Of a stretch of DNA of 64,000 bases, positions 15,301 to 30,300 are shown piece by piece. The translations under genes and the position numbers were made by a program. The stretch lies in contig JAJHZJ010000028.1 in assembly GCA_023548195.1 (NCBI GenBank), positions 2,553,001-2,617,000 on the forward strand, given 5' to 3'. The notes below the pieces were generated by a model. The model had not been told where the DNA came from. It worked only from the letters and a program-made list of their open reading frames with translations, and did no database searches. The DNA is from Bettongia penicillata ogilbyi. Its lineage: Eukaryota > Chordata > Mammalia > Diprotodontia > Potoroidae. Position 1 is the stretch's first letter. Every line of letters begins with the position of its first letter.

Positions 15301-18300
15301 TGTGGCTGATCCCACCAATACGAGCTTGGAATACTCTATCACAGGTTGGCTTACAGATATTCCGTACGAATATTGGGGGTGGATACTCCAAATTTGTGTG
15401 TCCTCCGTTTACTTTGTGTCATTCTGCTTTGCTCAAAGAGCACAGCACCATTTCTGATGTGGGTACACCATGCTAAGCAGTCCTGTGCCAGTGTCTCCCA
15501 TGTTGCACAGTCAAATCCAAAGTTCTGGAGAGAAACCTTGAGAGTGTCCTTATATTGCTTCTTCTGACCACCATGCAAAAAGTCTTTTTGGCAAGTGTAC
15601 ATTTTGCATTTGAACAATGTGGCCAGCCCATCAGAGTCGTGCTCTCTGAAGCATAGCTTGAAAGTTTGGTAGTTCAGTTCCAGCAAGGACTTCAGTGTCT
15701 GGTACCTTATCCTGCCAGGTGATCCTCAAAATCTTCCTAAGACAGTTCAAATGGAAGGGATTCAGTTTCCTAGCATGGCACTGGTAGACTGTCCATGTTT
15801 CACAGGCATACAACAATGAGGTCAGCACAATGGTTCTGTAGACCTTCAGTCTGGTAGTCAGTCTAATACCTCTTCTCTCCTAAACTTTTCTTCGGAACCT
15901 CCCAAACACTGAGCTAGCCCTGGCAATGCGTGCATCAACCTTACTGTCAATATGTACATCAAGTAACACAACACTCAATACCCCACGAGGGCAGAACCAG
16001 CCCAGACCTCCCCCAAAAGGAAAAGTCCCAGGAATGTCATAGCCAAAATCTAAGGCTTCCACATCAAACAAAAAGTACTGCCAAGTATCCAGAAAGAAGC
16101 AGTTCTAGTACCAAGTAACCAGTCAGGATCACACAAGATCTGATAGCCTCTCCTAGAAATATGTGGAAGTCCTGAAATACAATATTGCAAGAGGCAAAAG
16201 AGATAGGTTTAATACCAAGAATAACTTACTCTGCAAAAGAGAGGATAATCCTATGGGGGAAAATGGGTCTTTCATGGAATAAAGGGCTTTCAAGTATTTG
16301 TGGTAAAAAGTCAGTTTAGTTGTTTTGTCAATGAGCTATTTCATATTTTCTTCAATTTTTTCAATCTTTTGATTTTGTTTTAATATTTCTTACTGTATTA
16401 TGAAATCACTGATTTCTGTTTGGTCTAGAATCTAGTTTTGGGGGGATTTCATTTCTTGAGTATAAAGGGTATAATTTTCTTTTCAAAGCTATTTATTCCA
16501 TTTCTAATTCCAGCTCTCTACCCAGAGCTGCACAGGAACTTTGAATTATAAATATAAAACTCCTGAGAAACCTAGAAAGGTACATTTATTTGAACAATCA
16601 AAAAGGACTTTATGATGATATACTGTAAACCCTATAATGAAGGAAAAGAAACACATATACCTTCAGAACTTTATTATATTACAAGAGTACTATATGATCT
16701 AAATTAAAAAAAAAACATGTCCTGGAAGTGAATTTTTTTGAAAATTTTGTGAAGGGATTATAAATAGTATATACTAGTATAAAGAAAAAGGGGGTAGATT
16801 TTCTATTTCTAATAACTGAAACACATGAGAAGGGTATATAAATATGGAAGAAAAGGTAGGGAAAGTAGGTTTCAGATAAACCTCTTTCTTATCTGACACA
16901 AAGGAAACTTGAACCCACACACTCTCACACAGTTTGGTATAGAAATACCACAAACACAATACGGAAACAAGAAAGGAAAGAGAGAAGTGGGGTCCTGAAG
17001 GAGGAAATACCAGGGAAGAAACTGTCACAAACAAAACAAACATCCTGGTCCTGAAAAGGAAGAAGATAAGAAGGGAGAGAGAAGGAATTAAAACAGAGTG
17101 AGAGAAAAGCAAATAACTAGCATCTAAGAAGGTGTGCATCAATTAGAGAATATTTGAATAAATTGTGTTACATGAATGTAATAAAATATTTCACCTAAAG
17201 AAATTATGAGATGATTTCAGAGAATCCTAGGTAGTGTGAACTGACACAAAATGAAGTAGGCAAAAGCAGAACAATTATACAACAGCAACAAAGTAAAGAA
17301 AAAAAAATTTAAGAACTCTGATAAATGGCCAACCATGTCTCCAGAGTACTTATGATGATTTAAGATGCAGAAAAGACATGGATTTATTTTGACTCTGCTT
17401 ATTTGTTATATGTGATTTTTTTTTAGAGGTGAAAAGGGTGCTAGCTATAGTGATGCCCCATTCGCAAAAGAAGGTTATTGCAACGTTTTGAAATGCATGG
17501 AAGAGAAGAGAATGAAGTTCAGAAGGAAGCATAAACAAGCAGGATTAATGTGTGGAATTTACTGTATGCTCTTTTAAAGCAAATTTTATTTTTTTTTAAA
17601 ATTTATTTATTTATTTAATTTTTTACATTCATTTTCACAAATTTTTGGGTTCCAAATTTTCTCCCCTTTTATCCCCTCCCCCCACTCCAATACCCCAAGC
17701 AATCTAATTTTCCCTATCTCCAATCTGCCCTCTCTTCTGTCATCCCTCCCTTCTCTTTTCTCCTGTAGGGCCAGATGACTTTCTATTCCTCATTAACTGT
17801 ATGTCTTCTTTCCTAGTTACAACAACAATATTAAACAGTTGTTCCTAAAACTTTGAGTTCCAAATTCTCCCCATCCCTCCCTCCCCACCCATTCCTTTTG
17901 GGATGGCAGGCAATTCAATATAGGCCATATCTGTGTAGTTTTGCAAATGACCTCCCTGATAGTCGTGTTGTGTAAGACTAACTGGATTACCATCCCTCCT
18001 AACTTGCCCCTCATTGTTTCTCTTCTGTCTCTTGATCCTGTCCCTCCCCAAGTGTTGACTTCAAATTGCTCCCTCCTCCCTTTACCCTCCCCTCCATCAT
18101 CCCCTCCCTTGCAATATCTCCTTCTCCCCCACTTTCTTATACTGTAAGATAGGTTTTCATACCAAAATGAGTGTGCATTTCATTCCTTCGTTTAGTCAAA
18201 TGTGATGAGGGTAAACTTCTTGTTTTGTTTTGTTTTTTTTTCTCAGCTCTCCTCTTTTTCCCTCCACTAAGAAAAACTCCTACCTGCCTCTTAAATGACA

Positions 18301-21300
18301 TATAGTTACCCCCTTCCCTTTCCCTCTCTTTCCTCCCCCTACATTTCTCTCTCACCATTTACCTTAGTTTCTTTTAAGGTATAGTCCCATCCTATTCAGT
18401 TCAATCTGTGCTATCTCTGTATGTGTGTGCATGTGTGTATGTGTGTGCATGCGTGTACATGTGTATGTGTGGTCCCACCAACTACCCAGATACTGAAAAG
18501 TTTTAAGAGTTAGAAATATTATCTTTCCTTGTATGAATGTAAACAGTTCACTTCTGGTAAGTCCCTTAAGACTTCTCTTTGCTGTTTACTTTTTCATGCT
18601 TCTTCTCATTCTTGTGTTTGAAAGTCAAATTTTCTTTTCAGCTCTGGTTTTTTCATTAAGAATGATTGAAAGTCCTCTGTTTCATTGAAAGACCATATTT
18701 TCCCCTGAAGTATTATACTCAGTATAGCTGGGTAGGTGATTCTTGGTTTGAGTCCTAGTTCCTTTGACTTCTGGAATATCCTATTCCACACCCTTCGATC
18801 CCTTAATGTAGAAGCTGCTAGATCTTGGGTTATCCTGATTGTATTTCCACAGTACTGGAATTGTTTCTTTCTAGCTGCTTGTAAGATTTTCTCCTTGAGC
18901 TGGGAGTTCTGGAATTTGGCCACAATGTTCCTAGGAGTTTCTCTTTTTGGATCTCTTTCAGGTGGTGATCGATGGATTCTTTCAATACTTATTTTGCCCT
19001 CTGGTCCTAGAATGTCAGGGCAGTTTTCCTCAATAATTTCATGGAAGATGATGTCTAGGCTCTTTTTTTGATCATGACTTTCAGGTAGTCCCATAATTTT
19101 TAAATTGTCTCTCCTGGATCTATTCTCCAGGTCAGTTGTTTTTCCCATGAGATATTTCACATTCTCTTCCATTTTTTCGTTCTTTTGGTTTTGTTTGGTG
19201 ATTTCTTGGTTTCTCATAAAGTCATTAGACTCTATCTGTTCCATTCTAATTTTGAGAGAACTATCAAATTCAGTGAGCTTTTGAGCCTCTTTTTCCATTT
19301 GGCTCATTCTGCTTTTGAAAGCATTCTTCTCCTCATTGGCTTTTTGAACCTCCTTTCCCAATTGAGTGAGCCTATTTTTCAAGGGGTTAATTTCCTCAAC
19401 ATTTTTTTGGGTCTCCTTTACCAAGGTATTGACCCGTTTTTCATACTTTTCTTGCATCTCTGACATTTCTCTTCCCAGTTTTTCCTCCACCTGTCTAACT
19501 TGCTTTTCAAAATCCTTTTTGAGCTCTTCCAGGGCCTGAGCCCACCTGCCACCCACCCCCTGGGGTGTCTGGGGTACTGAGGCCCCGCCCTCCACGTCTT
19601 TCCCTGATGGCAAGGATACGTCCTCATCATCAGATCCGAAGGTCGGGATCATTTGCATTTGTTGGAAAAAACTCTCTAAAGTCTTATTTTTCTTTCCTTT
19701 TCTAGGCATTTTCCCAGCCAGTTACTTGACTTCTGAGATTCCTTTCCACCCCTGCCTGGATCCGCCCAGCTAGTGCTTGGCCTCTGAGATTTAAATGGGC
19801 TTTCTTCCTGCCGGCTGTCAATCAGTGAGCTTTAGTTCAGGTGCTGGGGTGGGGCCAGGGCCGTCTCCCAGGTTCAGATCCCTCAGGGGCTTTATGCAGA
19901 GACTTTCAGGAATAGAGCGGTTGGGGGCAGGGTGGGGGGGCCCGCCTCCCAAGCTCAGTTCCCTTGGGGGCTTTAAGCAGAAGCCTTCAGTAATAGAGCA
20001 GGGTGGGGGCAGGGCCATCTCCCAGGCTCAGCTCCGTCAGGTTTTATGCAGGGAATCTTCCGTAATGAAGATCCTGCCTGCTGCTGGGGGATTCCTGAGT
20101 CCCGGTTCGCTGCCTGCCGCCTCAGCCGCCGCCCACACCTCTGCCTCCGCCGCTTCCTGCCCCCGTCTCTGCCCACCGCTGCTTCCTCCCGAGGGGGCCC
20201 AAGTCACGGAGACGCCCTGCTCCCACTCTCCTCCAGCCCGGCCTTCTCTCTCACTGACCTGTAGCTTCTGTGGGCGGAGGGACTTTCCCGGCTGCTGGAG
20301 CTTCCGTCTCTGAAGCCTGCTCGGATCAGCTTCTCTGGGGCCGCGGCCAGGGCAGCGCTGGGGTTGGGGTCCACCTTCCGGGGCATGGGACCCTGGGGAC
20401 GGGTCTCCAGGGCTCCCTGGAACGGAAATCTCTTCCACTCTATTTCTGCACACCTTGTATTGACCCAGAAGTTATGGGGGACTCTTTTTACATTAATTCT
20501 ATGGGCTTTTGGTTTCGGAGATCGTAAACATGCGTCCTTCTACTCCGCCATCTTGGCTCCGCCCCCTAAAGCAAATTTTATGAAATGAAGATTCATAGTT
20601 TTGTATACAATCCTCTTTTTTGAGTTCTACTGTGTGTGGAAATGTTCCTCCTTTTCAGTTTTTAGGTTCAGAACAAAGTTATTTTTCAAGTTTCTCTCCT
20701 ACTCAAAGATTAGGAAGTACTTATCTAACCCTTCTTAAGTGATATTCTTTCAGTACAGACTCTGCACCTGCTTTTACAGAGGGGGCTGTTGCGCCAAAAC
20801 AGAAATGTTCTTGATTTGAGTTAAAAAGACTCAATTCAAATTTTACCTCTATAACTGACTGGCTTTCTGTCCCTGGGCATGTCACTGTTTTACTTCTTTG
20901 TGATTCAGTTTTCTAATGGGTAAAATGGAGATTACAAAAACATGTACCACCTACTTCACCAAGATTGTGAAAAACCAAATGAGAATGGATTAAAAGTGTT
21001 TTCTAAACAATAACTTTATAGTAGAAAGAGGCTTCAGCTACCATCATTATCATTATCCTAAAGTTCCTAATATACCTGGGGCTGATTATTTGCCAAGCTC
21101 TGTTCTTAACTCAAATGATGCTCCATATAAGTCAAATCAAGAAAGGTGATAGCAGAACAATCTCTTCTCAAGCCTAACAACGTGCAGAACTTTGTGTTAT
21201 CTAACTCATGTCTCAAACCTTAAATTAAAAATTTCCAATTTTACAAAAAACCCTAAATGAAGAACTGAGAGTAAGTTTTGCAGTAATATGTGATGTAAGT

Positions 21301-24300
21301 TATGCCACTTCATTAAAACTATAAGCTACTAAAGGGGAGAAACAATGTCATGAATGTTCTACATATTGCCTATATGGGTTACCTGATAAAGCATCAACAA
21401 TATGCTTTTCTTATGAAAATGAAATTTAACTTTAAGTCAAATAATACCATTACTTCAAAATTTAAACATTTAAATTACTAGCATATTATTTCTTCCACTG
21501 ATGAACATAATGTCTTACACCAAACATCGCCTAAATCATGCTTTTTAAAAGGCACAAATCTCCCATAACTAGCACAGGCAATTTCTTCTTTTTGAACCAA
21601 CAGCATGCGGGGAAAAAATCAGCTTAAAATGGTCAAGTTCGAAATCCAAGAGCCAAAATCCTGTAAATTTCAGTGTTAAAAAAAACACCTGAGACTACAA
21701 ATCACTCTTAAATCTTTAATATAAAAGGCTCTAGAATGGAAATTTGATACATAATGCTACACAAATTTGCTATGTAATGAAACTACATATACCATAGAAC
21801 TATAACAAAGAGTCCAAGACAGAAACATCTTGTACACTAAAACAAATGATATTTTATCGACCTCTAATTACATTGGTTAAAAAAAAAAACATGTATTAGG
21901 AAAACTTACTATGAGCAAAAAAGTTATTACAGCAAAAACAAAAAAACTAAAATATGAATATGTGACAAAACTAATGTATTTCATTCATTTTCACTTCAAT
22001 ATATTCATCAGATAAAGGTAACCCACCCAAAGACAGATAATTTACAAAACTGGACTCCTAACTTAAATTTTACCTTTGGTGGAGACTATTAATTTCTTCA
22101 TCCTTGCGATTTATTTCCACCCTGGCAGTTTTGATAAGTGCTGAAATATTCTTCTTAAGAGATTGGTTCTCAGTTTGTAGACTGAAATTCTACATAAAAT
22201 ATTAATTAAAATATATGTTTAAGACATCAAAGTAACATTTATTAAAAGTTAGTCATTTATTTAGAAGAATGAATTAAATACTGCATAAGACAAGAAGACC
22301 TTTTAGATTATTTTAAATAATTTTATCAGTTAAGATTACTACTGTAAGGTACTATTTAGAATAGGGATAATTTCATTCTTTGTTCTTATATTCCATAGCA
22401 TCTAGCATGTTGCCTGACATGTAACATATATAATCTGATAATAATATAAAAATTCATATCAAATATTTCATTCTATATTTAAATTTTCTTATTTTAACAG
22501 TGAGGGAAACGTTAACTTCTAGAAAGGAAAACAGGATCCTTATATTAAATATCAGCTTCCAATCATCAGAAATCAATGATAGGCAAAATACTTAACAATT
22601 TAAATAATTTTAAAAGGCAGCTTCAGTTGAGAATGAGTAGCATAAAAATTTGGACAGTATCATAGGGATAATTAGTTTTACATTCTTAAGTTTTGCTTGG
22701 TACGGAATTTAAGCAAAGTAAAGTTTTGGTACACCTGCTAAAAACTGTATCAAACAAACAAAGGAGTCAAACTGCAAAGCATAAAACATTACTTATCCAA
22801 CAAGATTTATTCCATGTCTACTATGCACCAAGCACTGGAGATACAAAAACAAGACTATTTTACAGTCCCTGCTCTCAAGAAGCTCAAATTACATTGGGAT
22901 GGGCGATACATTTGAGGAGGAAACATATATATATATGTGCATGTATGTATGTGTATAGATATATAAGCATGTGTCTATATATAGACATATACACACATAT
23001 GTAATTAAATACAAAACATATATAAAGAAATTCTAGAAAGAAAACTCTGGCAGCTGGAAGGTGTTAAGAAGATTCAACATAGCCTTCCTGTAGGCCTTGC
23101 TTGAGTTTAGTTTGGAAGGAAGTTCAAGATTCTAGAAAAGCAGTGGTAAGGAGGAGTGAATTCCAGGCATGGTAGAGAGACAGAAGATGGAAGGTCATGT
23201 ACAGGGAATAGCAGGTAGACCAATGCGGCTATATAGTGCATGAAAAGAAGTAATATGTATTAAGTCCAGAAATGGAGGCTGAGCCAGATTGTGAAGAGCT
23301 TTAAAAATCAAACAGAAGGGTCTGTATTTTATTCTAGAGGCAAGAAGAAACCACTGAAAAACTTCTTGAGCAAGTGAATGATATGGTCAGATAAATGCTT
23401 TTTACAACTCCTTTGAAAACTATCAAAAATATCAGCTTAAATTGCTTCTGCAGACAAATCTAGCACTTAATTTTTCATAAAATACACAAAAATAAAAATT
23501 ATAAACATGCTAAATATGGTGCACCTGTGTCTGTATTTCTTTATACTTATTCAGTAGCTCTTTAATTTGCCTCTGACATTTTCCAAACTCAAGCTGCAAC
23601 TGTAAAACACAAAATAAATTATGACTAGCTTAAAACACTTTCTCTAAAGTGTTCTCACAAATTAATACATATGAAGAATGGCATAATGAAGGCTACTTTT
23701 ATTAAGAAACATTTCAAAAGATCATTAATTTAGAATTAGAAGACCCAGAACATACAGTATCTTGTTTACTGCATCATGCTTACCCTAGATATCTAAATTC
23801 AAGGCATAGAAAAGAAACTGTCAATTTAGCCCTTAACAATCATTTCCCATAGTACAATACATATTTCAGAATGTTTATTATCTCACTTGAAAAATCATGA
23901 AGAAAAAATATAAAAATATCAGTAGTCATACTCTGGAATATTTGCAGTCAGTCTATTTTACTAAAGACAAACAAGTCATAATTATTTAAATTTAGTTTGT
24001 AAAAAAAAAAAAATAGCATCATCACAGAGAGGTAACATGGTATAGTGAACAAGCAGCCAGGCTTGGAACTAGAACAAGCTGGATTCACGTCTCATTTCTG
24101 AACATTCTATGATCCTAGGCAAGTTACTTAACCTCTCAGTGCTCCAGGTAATTATAAGTCTCTAAGTTATAGAACCATGGTGAATCTGCATTGGGAGATG
24201 GAGTTTCCTCACCAGGAAAATCCATGGATTGATGACATTACAGGTTCTGACAAAAAATACATAAAATCACATTTTTTCTTAACTAGAAAAAATAGAAAAT

Positions 24301-27300
24301 CAGGTATCAATTCATCTGTATTACATCCAATCTAAAACAATATGTAGTCACATATATTTGTTCAGTTTAAAATATTATAATCCTGTATTTCCAGGGTCAC
24401 AAAAATCATAGCTTTATCTCTAATAATGCATACGTCATTATATGTTGCTTCCTTTGCAGTTCCTTCTTCAGTCAAAATCTCCTCATACAAATCTAAGCAA
24501 TTCCTCGATGGTGGGCAGAGTTTGGAAGAATTATCTGAAACAAAAACGAACAATGTTTGACTAACCTATCTGATTATGCTTAGAAACAAATACTGTAAAA
24601 TCACAGAATTTTAGAAGAGGGAAGGGAACTTAAAGATTGTTCATTCCAACCTCCAGAACAATAAAATGAGTTTGTCAAGTTTGCAAAACAGGGGAAAATA
24701 TATTTATAGTCATAAATAACGGCAATAAAAGATCAAACAAATGAGGCTGGAAGTGAGAAGAAACATATAAATATCCTTTATACAAGGGAAAGTGTGATAT
24801 GTCCAAAAGGAAAAGCAGACCAGGGGTTCTTAACCATGGGCCTATGGAACCTGTTTTAGTGAGTGTGTGTATGATTATGTATAGATATGCATGTGTATAT
24901 TCACAAATATACACAGCTAGATGACACAGTGGAAGAGTACTGCGCCTGAATTCAGGAAGACTGAGCTTCATAAATTAAAATCTGGCCACTCTAGTTAGCT
25001 GTGTGACACTTAACACTATTTGCCTCAGTTTCCTCAAAATGAGCTGGAGAAAGAAATGGCAAACCATTCCAGTTTCTTTGCCAAGAAAATTTCAACTGGG
25101 GTCACAAAGAACTGGACATTATTGAAACTAAACAACATATGTGTGTATGTGTACAATACACACACACACACATACCACAACATTCACTGGGCTGTTTGTC
25201 CCTGTACCCAACTTTAGCTTACCTTGTTTTTTGCATTCTTGTCTACGTTTTACAGTTTTTCAATATCTTCTCTCACTATTCACTCTCACTTCTTGCTTTG
25301 GTTAAGAGTGTTTTCTTACATCTAGTCAGATCCACCCTATGTCCCAACCTACTAAATTAGTGCCACTATGTGGGACACCAGATAAGCAAGCTTGTCAAAA
25401 CTGTGTATAAATTAAAAAGGAACAGGACACAGGTAAGGTTCTGGGAGAAATGAGTTTCAATGCATGTACTCTGGAAGATAAATTCTGGCAACTCAGAGGC
25501 TCTTTTTTGTTCATTTTTACTTCTAAACTTTTGTATGCTGGTGTACATTTGTACACTGGTATTGCCAATTACGTGGAGCTTTCCTGTATACAAAGGTTTT
25601 ACCCCACCATATAAAGAATTAAAAATAGCAATTATTTGCAGACTAACCACAGGAACAAAGAATTAAGAATTAGAAGAGAACTTTGAAGTCAAGTCATAAT
25701 AGCCCAATATCCCAAAGAGATCAAAAAGAAGAAAAGTTCCTATACATACAAAATTATTTACAGCAATTCTTTTCATTGTAGAAAAAAACTGGAAACTAAA
25801 GAGGTGTCCGTCAATTGGAAACTTGCTAAATAAAGTATAACAAATTAACGTAATGGAATACTACTGTTCTATAAATAATGAAAGAAATTATTTGAGAGAA
25901 AACTTGATAAGACTTTTATGAAATAATGCAGAGAGAAGTACAGAGAACCAGAATGAACAATTTTGAAACACTTTCAGAGTTTTGATCAATACAACAATCA
26001 ACCATGATTCAAACCATGGACTAATATGGAGAATGAGACGTACATTCTAGAAATGACCAATGTGGGAATTTATTTTTCCTGATTATGTTTATTTTTTATA
26101 AGAGGTTTTTTCCTTTTCCTTTGGGGGAGAGGGGAAGAAGAGGAGAAAAGAAAAAAAATGCTTGACAACTGAAAAAATGTAATAAAATTTTATTTTAAAA
26201 AATTTTAAATTAAAATCCTGAACTGCAGCTTCCTAATTTTCCAGACAAGGTGACTGAAGCTTAAAGAAGTTAAGTGACTAGATGATTTCAGAAAATCCTG
26301 AGTAGGATAAACTGACGCAGCGTGAAGTGAGGAGAACTAGAAGAACAACAATATTTTTAACTTACTACTTAAAAAAAAAGACAAATTATTTGGGAGCAAT
26401 TCATGATGCAAGACATATGAAAGGAGTCGGTATTCACATTTTCCAGATTAACATAAAATGGGCTTAAAAATTTGTCTTATACTTTAAACTTACCAGTTAG
26501 AATATTATCCAGTCCAGCATAAATGTCCAATGAACTTTCATCATTATTCTTAAGAGGAGAAGCTACAAGAAAAGTAACATATAGGCAAAATCTTACTTTC
26601 CCATGATATTTCAGTACAAAGTTAGCACAACTATCTACTATTAAAAAGGTTATGAGGAAAAAAAATCTCTTAGTTAAGAGAGGAGACAAGCTCAGCCTCA
26701 ATACAGACACAGACAAAGCCTTCCTATGAACTCAACTGACTCTGATTTATATGCTAAAGAATTTACTTATTAAGAAAGCAAAATTAGTAATATTATATAT
26801 TGGGTAAAGCTTGCTGTATTTCAAATCAATCCAAACCGGAAAGGTATCATAATTCAAACTATAAATATAGTTCTGCTATATATTGATTTTTGAATGCATA
26901 TTTACATCATCTTCTACAATGACTACTTTATAAATTGAAAATGACCTTGAGAAAAATCAAAGAAATCAAAATGATATATAGTACCTAATTTGATCTTCCT
27001 TATTACTGAAGATTACATCAATTACTTTCATCTTAAGACATGTTTTATAATTGTTATCTTTTAATAGCATTAGTGACAATTTATTGGGGTTCTTTACAAG
27101 CTGGTAAAAATATGCAATTGTAGACCAAAAGGAAAACATGTATTGATCTTCAGAATGTTATAAAAATTGTGAAGTTATGTTTGTAATCTGCCCTAAATTC
27201 TTTTTGATTTTTGTTCATTACCATATTAACATTTTTAAAACTTTCACTTGCTTAGTCCAATCTCTTTAGAAGCTTAGTAAAAAGAGAAAGGAAAAAAATT

Positions 27301-30300
27301 ATTACAGGTAAAAATCCTGGCATGATTAATTCCATAAGAAGTACAAAATGATATTACAGCAGAATGTTAGCAATTAATTGACAAAGAAACCATCGTAAGA
27401 GATGAAAACAAATCAAAGACAGAAATAAAGGTTCCATATATACACCAAAAATAAAATATTTAGCACCTTTTGTGGGGAGCGAAGAACTGGAAACGATGTA
27501 GATGCCCAATCGTGGGTAATCACTAAACAAATTATTGTAGATGAATGTAATGGAATAGTATTGTACCAAAAGAAGAAGTAAGTGCAAAGTATTTAGAAAA
27601 ATGGGAAGACATATACAAAGTAAGCAGAACCAGGAAAAAATATACGCAATGACTACCACAATATAAACCAAAAAAAACATTAAAAAAGAGAACAAAATGC
27701 CGTAACTATCATGACCAAGCTTAGCCCTGGAAAAGAGTTATGAAAAATGAACCTCCTTCTCTTCTTTTCAAAGGTGGGGGGACTACGGCTATAATACAGT
27801 CTACAAAATACCAGACTTGATTGTTGTATTAGCTAGTTTTGCTAAAATATTTTTCTCTTTTTTATTTGCTGCTACAAGGGATGGTTTCTTTTTACTTATT
27901 GTTACAAAGAATGGTTAATTGGGGATCAGAGGAAGATGGAGATTTGAGAAATGAAGGTGATATAAAAATAAGTACCAATAACAAAAGAATGAGAAGAACC
28001 AAAGCAAAGCTTCTAACTAACTAGGTGGATCCAGTGACGAGGTGATGTAAAGTCACAGATATCACACAGGATGAGAAGGTATAGAGATACTGTGCTCTGC
28101 ATCAACAAAAGAAGTAAATATGGTGATGAAATCACCAGATCACTGGATCATCCAAAAAATAAAAGTTGATACCTAACATCTAGGTAGTAAATTCTTAAGC
28201 AAAAAGTTTTAGTGGATGAGAGGCATAAATACTGTACATATTTTCAACATGTCACACCTCCCAAGATGCTGGATGAATGTTAAGTGAGATTTTTTAGATG
28301 GAGATCACTCCCCATTCAACTGGCCATTTATTGAGTGCCTACTATGTAACAGGCACCATGTTTGTCACTAGGAATACAAAAGCAAATAATAGTCCCTCCC
28401 TTCAAGAAACACATACTCTACTGAAGGATACAACATACACGCACAAAGACAAATATTAAAAACTTGAAAAGCTTCACGTAGGCGGTGGCACCTGAACTAA
28501 GTCTTAAAATATGTCAGGGATTCTAAAAGAAGAAAGTGAGTTAAAAGTATATACTAGCGAAGTGATATGGCTAGTGTAAAGGCACAGTCAGAGATGGTAT
28601 ACTGAGTCTGAAAGACAAACTAGCTAGTCAGTTTGACTGAACATAGAGAGCATAAAAGAGTGCAACAAAACTAAGTCTGGCAAAGCAGATGAGAGCCAGA
28701 TGAAGGAGACCATTAAAGGCCAAGCTGAGAAGCTTGTATTTTACACTAAAAGCAATGAAGAGCCAAGGAAAGGCTTTTAGTAGGGGATGAAATGGCCAGT
28801 CCTGGGTTGTAAGAGGATCAATTTGGCGTCTGTGTAAAGAATGGACTGAAGACAGAAGAGACAGGAATATCACGAGGGGACCAGTGCAAGAAATAATGTA
28901 GTATTAGGCTGATAATCAGAAAGAATGTATAAATTAAATGTATAAACTAAAAAAAGCATTTGTTAAGCACTTAGTACATGCCACACATCTGCTAAGCAAT
29001 GGAGATACAAATATCAAAAGAAAACCAGTCTCTGCCCTCAAAAAACTTATATTCTAATGGGGGGAAGAAAATAAATTTACATGACAAGAGGCAAGGGAAA
29101 TCTGATCACTGAAGTCACAGGGATGGTAAAATGAAGTCATAAAGCAAGTGACTGACAAATCCTTCCCATAATGGTAATATTTAAGTGATCATTATTCCCA
29201 GAGCTAAAGGTGAAAAGGGGTTAAGAAAGGGTGGTAGTAGCACACAAAGTGACATGACATGAGCTAGCCAGGGAGCTGAGGCCTGAGTGAGTTACGCAAA
29301 AAATGGTGAAACTTTACCAATCAGAACTTCAGGGCCCTAAGGACAGAGCTGGAATACCCAGTTGGATGTGGAAACTAGAATACAATAGCCATGACAAAAA
29401 GAAGGCTTAACAAAAGTAAAAGGGGTAGAGCCAATAAACTTCCAAATCTAAGGATACTTTCCAGCTAAAATAACAGGGCAACCACTGGTCCCCATTTTTC
29501 AGACAGCAGGACTGTGGACACTTACACTGAGTGAGGGCCCAAGTCATGTCATCCAACACCTCCAGAAAGCGGGGGGCAAGTGGTAAACCAGAGCTAAGGT
29601 TGCCAATTGTGTTTTTAATAGAGTCAAATCCATGTGGTTTATGTATTTTTTCTTTTAATCTTGGGCATTTTGTTTCTCTTTCTGAGAATGTAACTTGAAA
29701 ACACTACAGTCAATACTCACATAAAAATGTATCCCATAAATGCTGTAGTTTTTACATACATTTTACAGTCTTCTAGATAATTCAGTACTTACATACTGTA
29801 ACATCACTTTCAGCTATTTTTATTTATTTAATAAATTAATTTTTAAAAAAAGGCTTAAGAGCAGTAAGACTTAGCAACTATCTGGAGACGAAGTGACCAA
29901 AAAAGAGAAAAATCAAGGAAAACTTCAAGATTACAAACTTGGGAAGAAAAAAACCAAAAGGATAGTGGTGGATGTGCCCAACAGGCATTTGGCAATGTGG
30001 AACTAACTGTATCCAAGAAAGACAGTAGGGCTAGAAATACAGATTGAGAATCATCTACATAGAGATGATAATTGAACCCATGGAAGCTGATGAAATTACT
30101 AAGAGAAATGGGGTCAAGGACATATTAGGGAGACATTCGTACTTAACTAGCAGGAGATGATCTATCAATGGATAGTCTAACAGACAGGGGAGAAAAAGAC
30201 AGAGCATTGTTACAGAAGTCAAGAGAGGAGAGTATCCAGGTAGAGGAATGGTCAAATAAAGTCAAAAGCTCAAGAAAGGTCAAAAAACACAAGGACGAAA

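Noticed and set aside
19795..20313. A 172-codon plus-strand frame as a host gene
   Set aside because: It lies entirely in the GC-rich HAL1 5' region; kept only as part of the antisense-frame observation.
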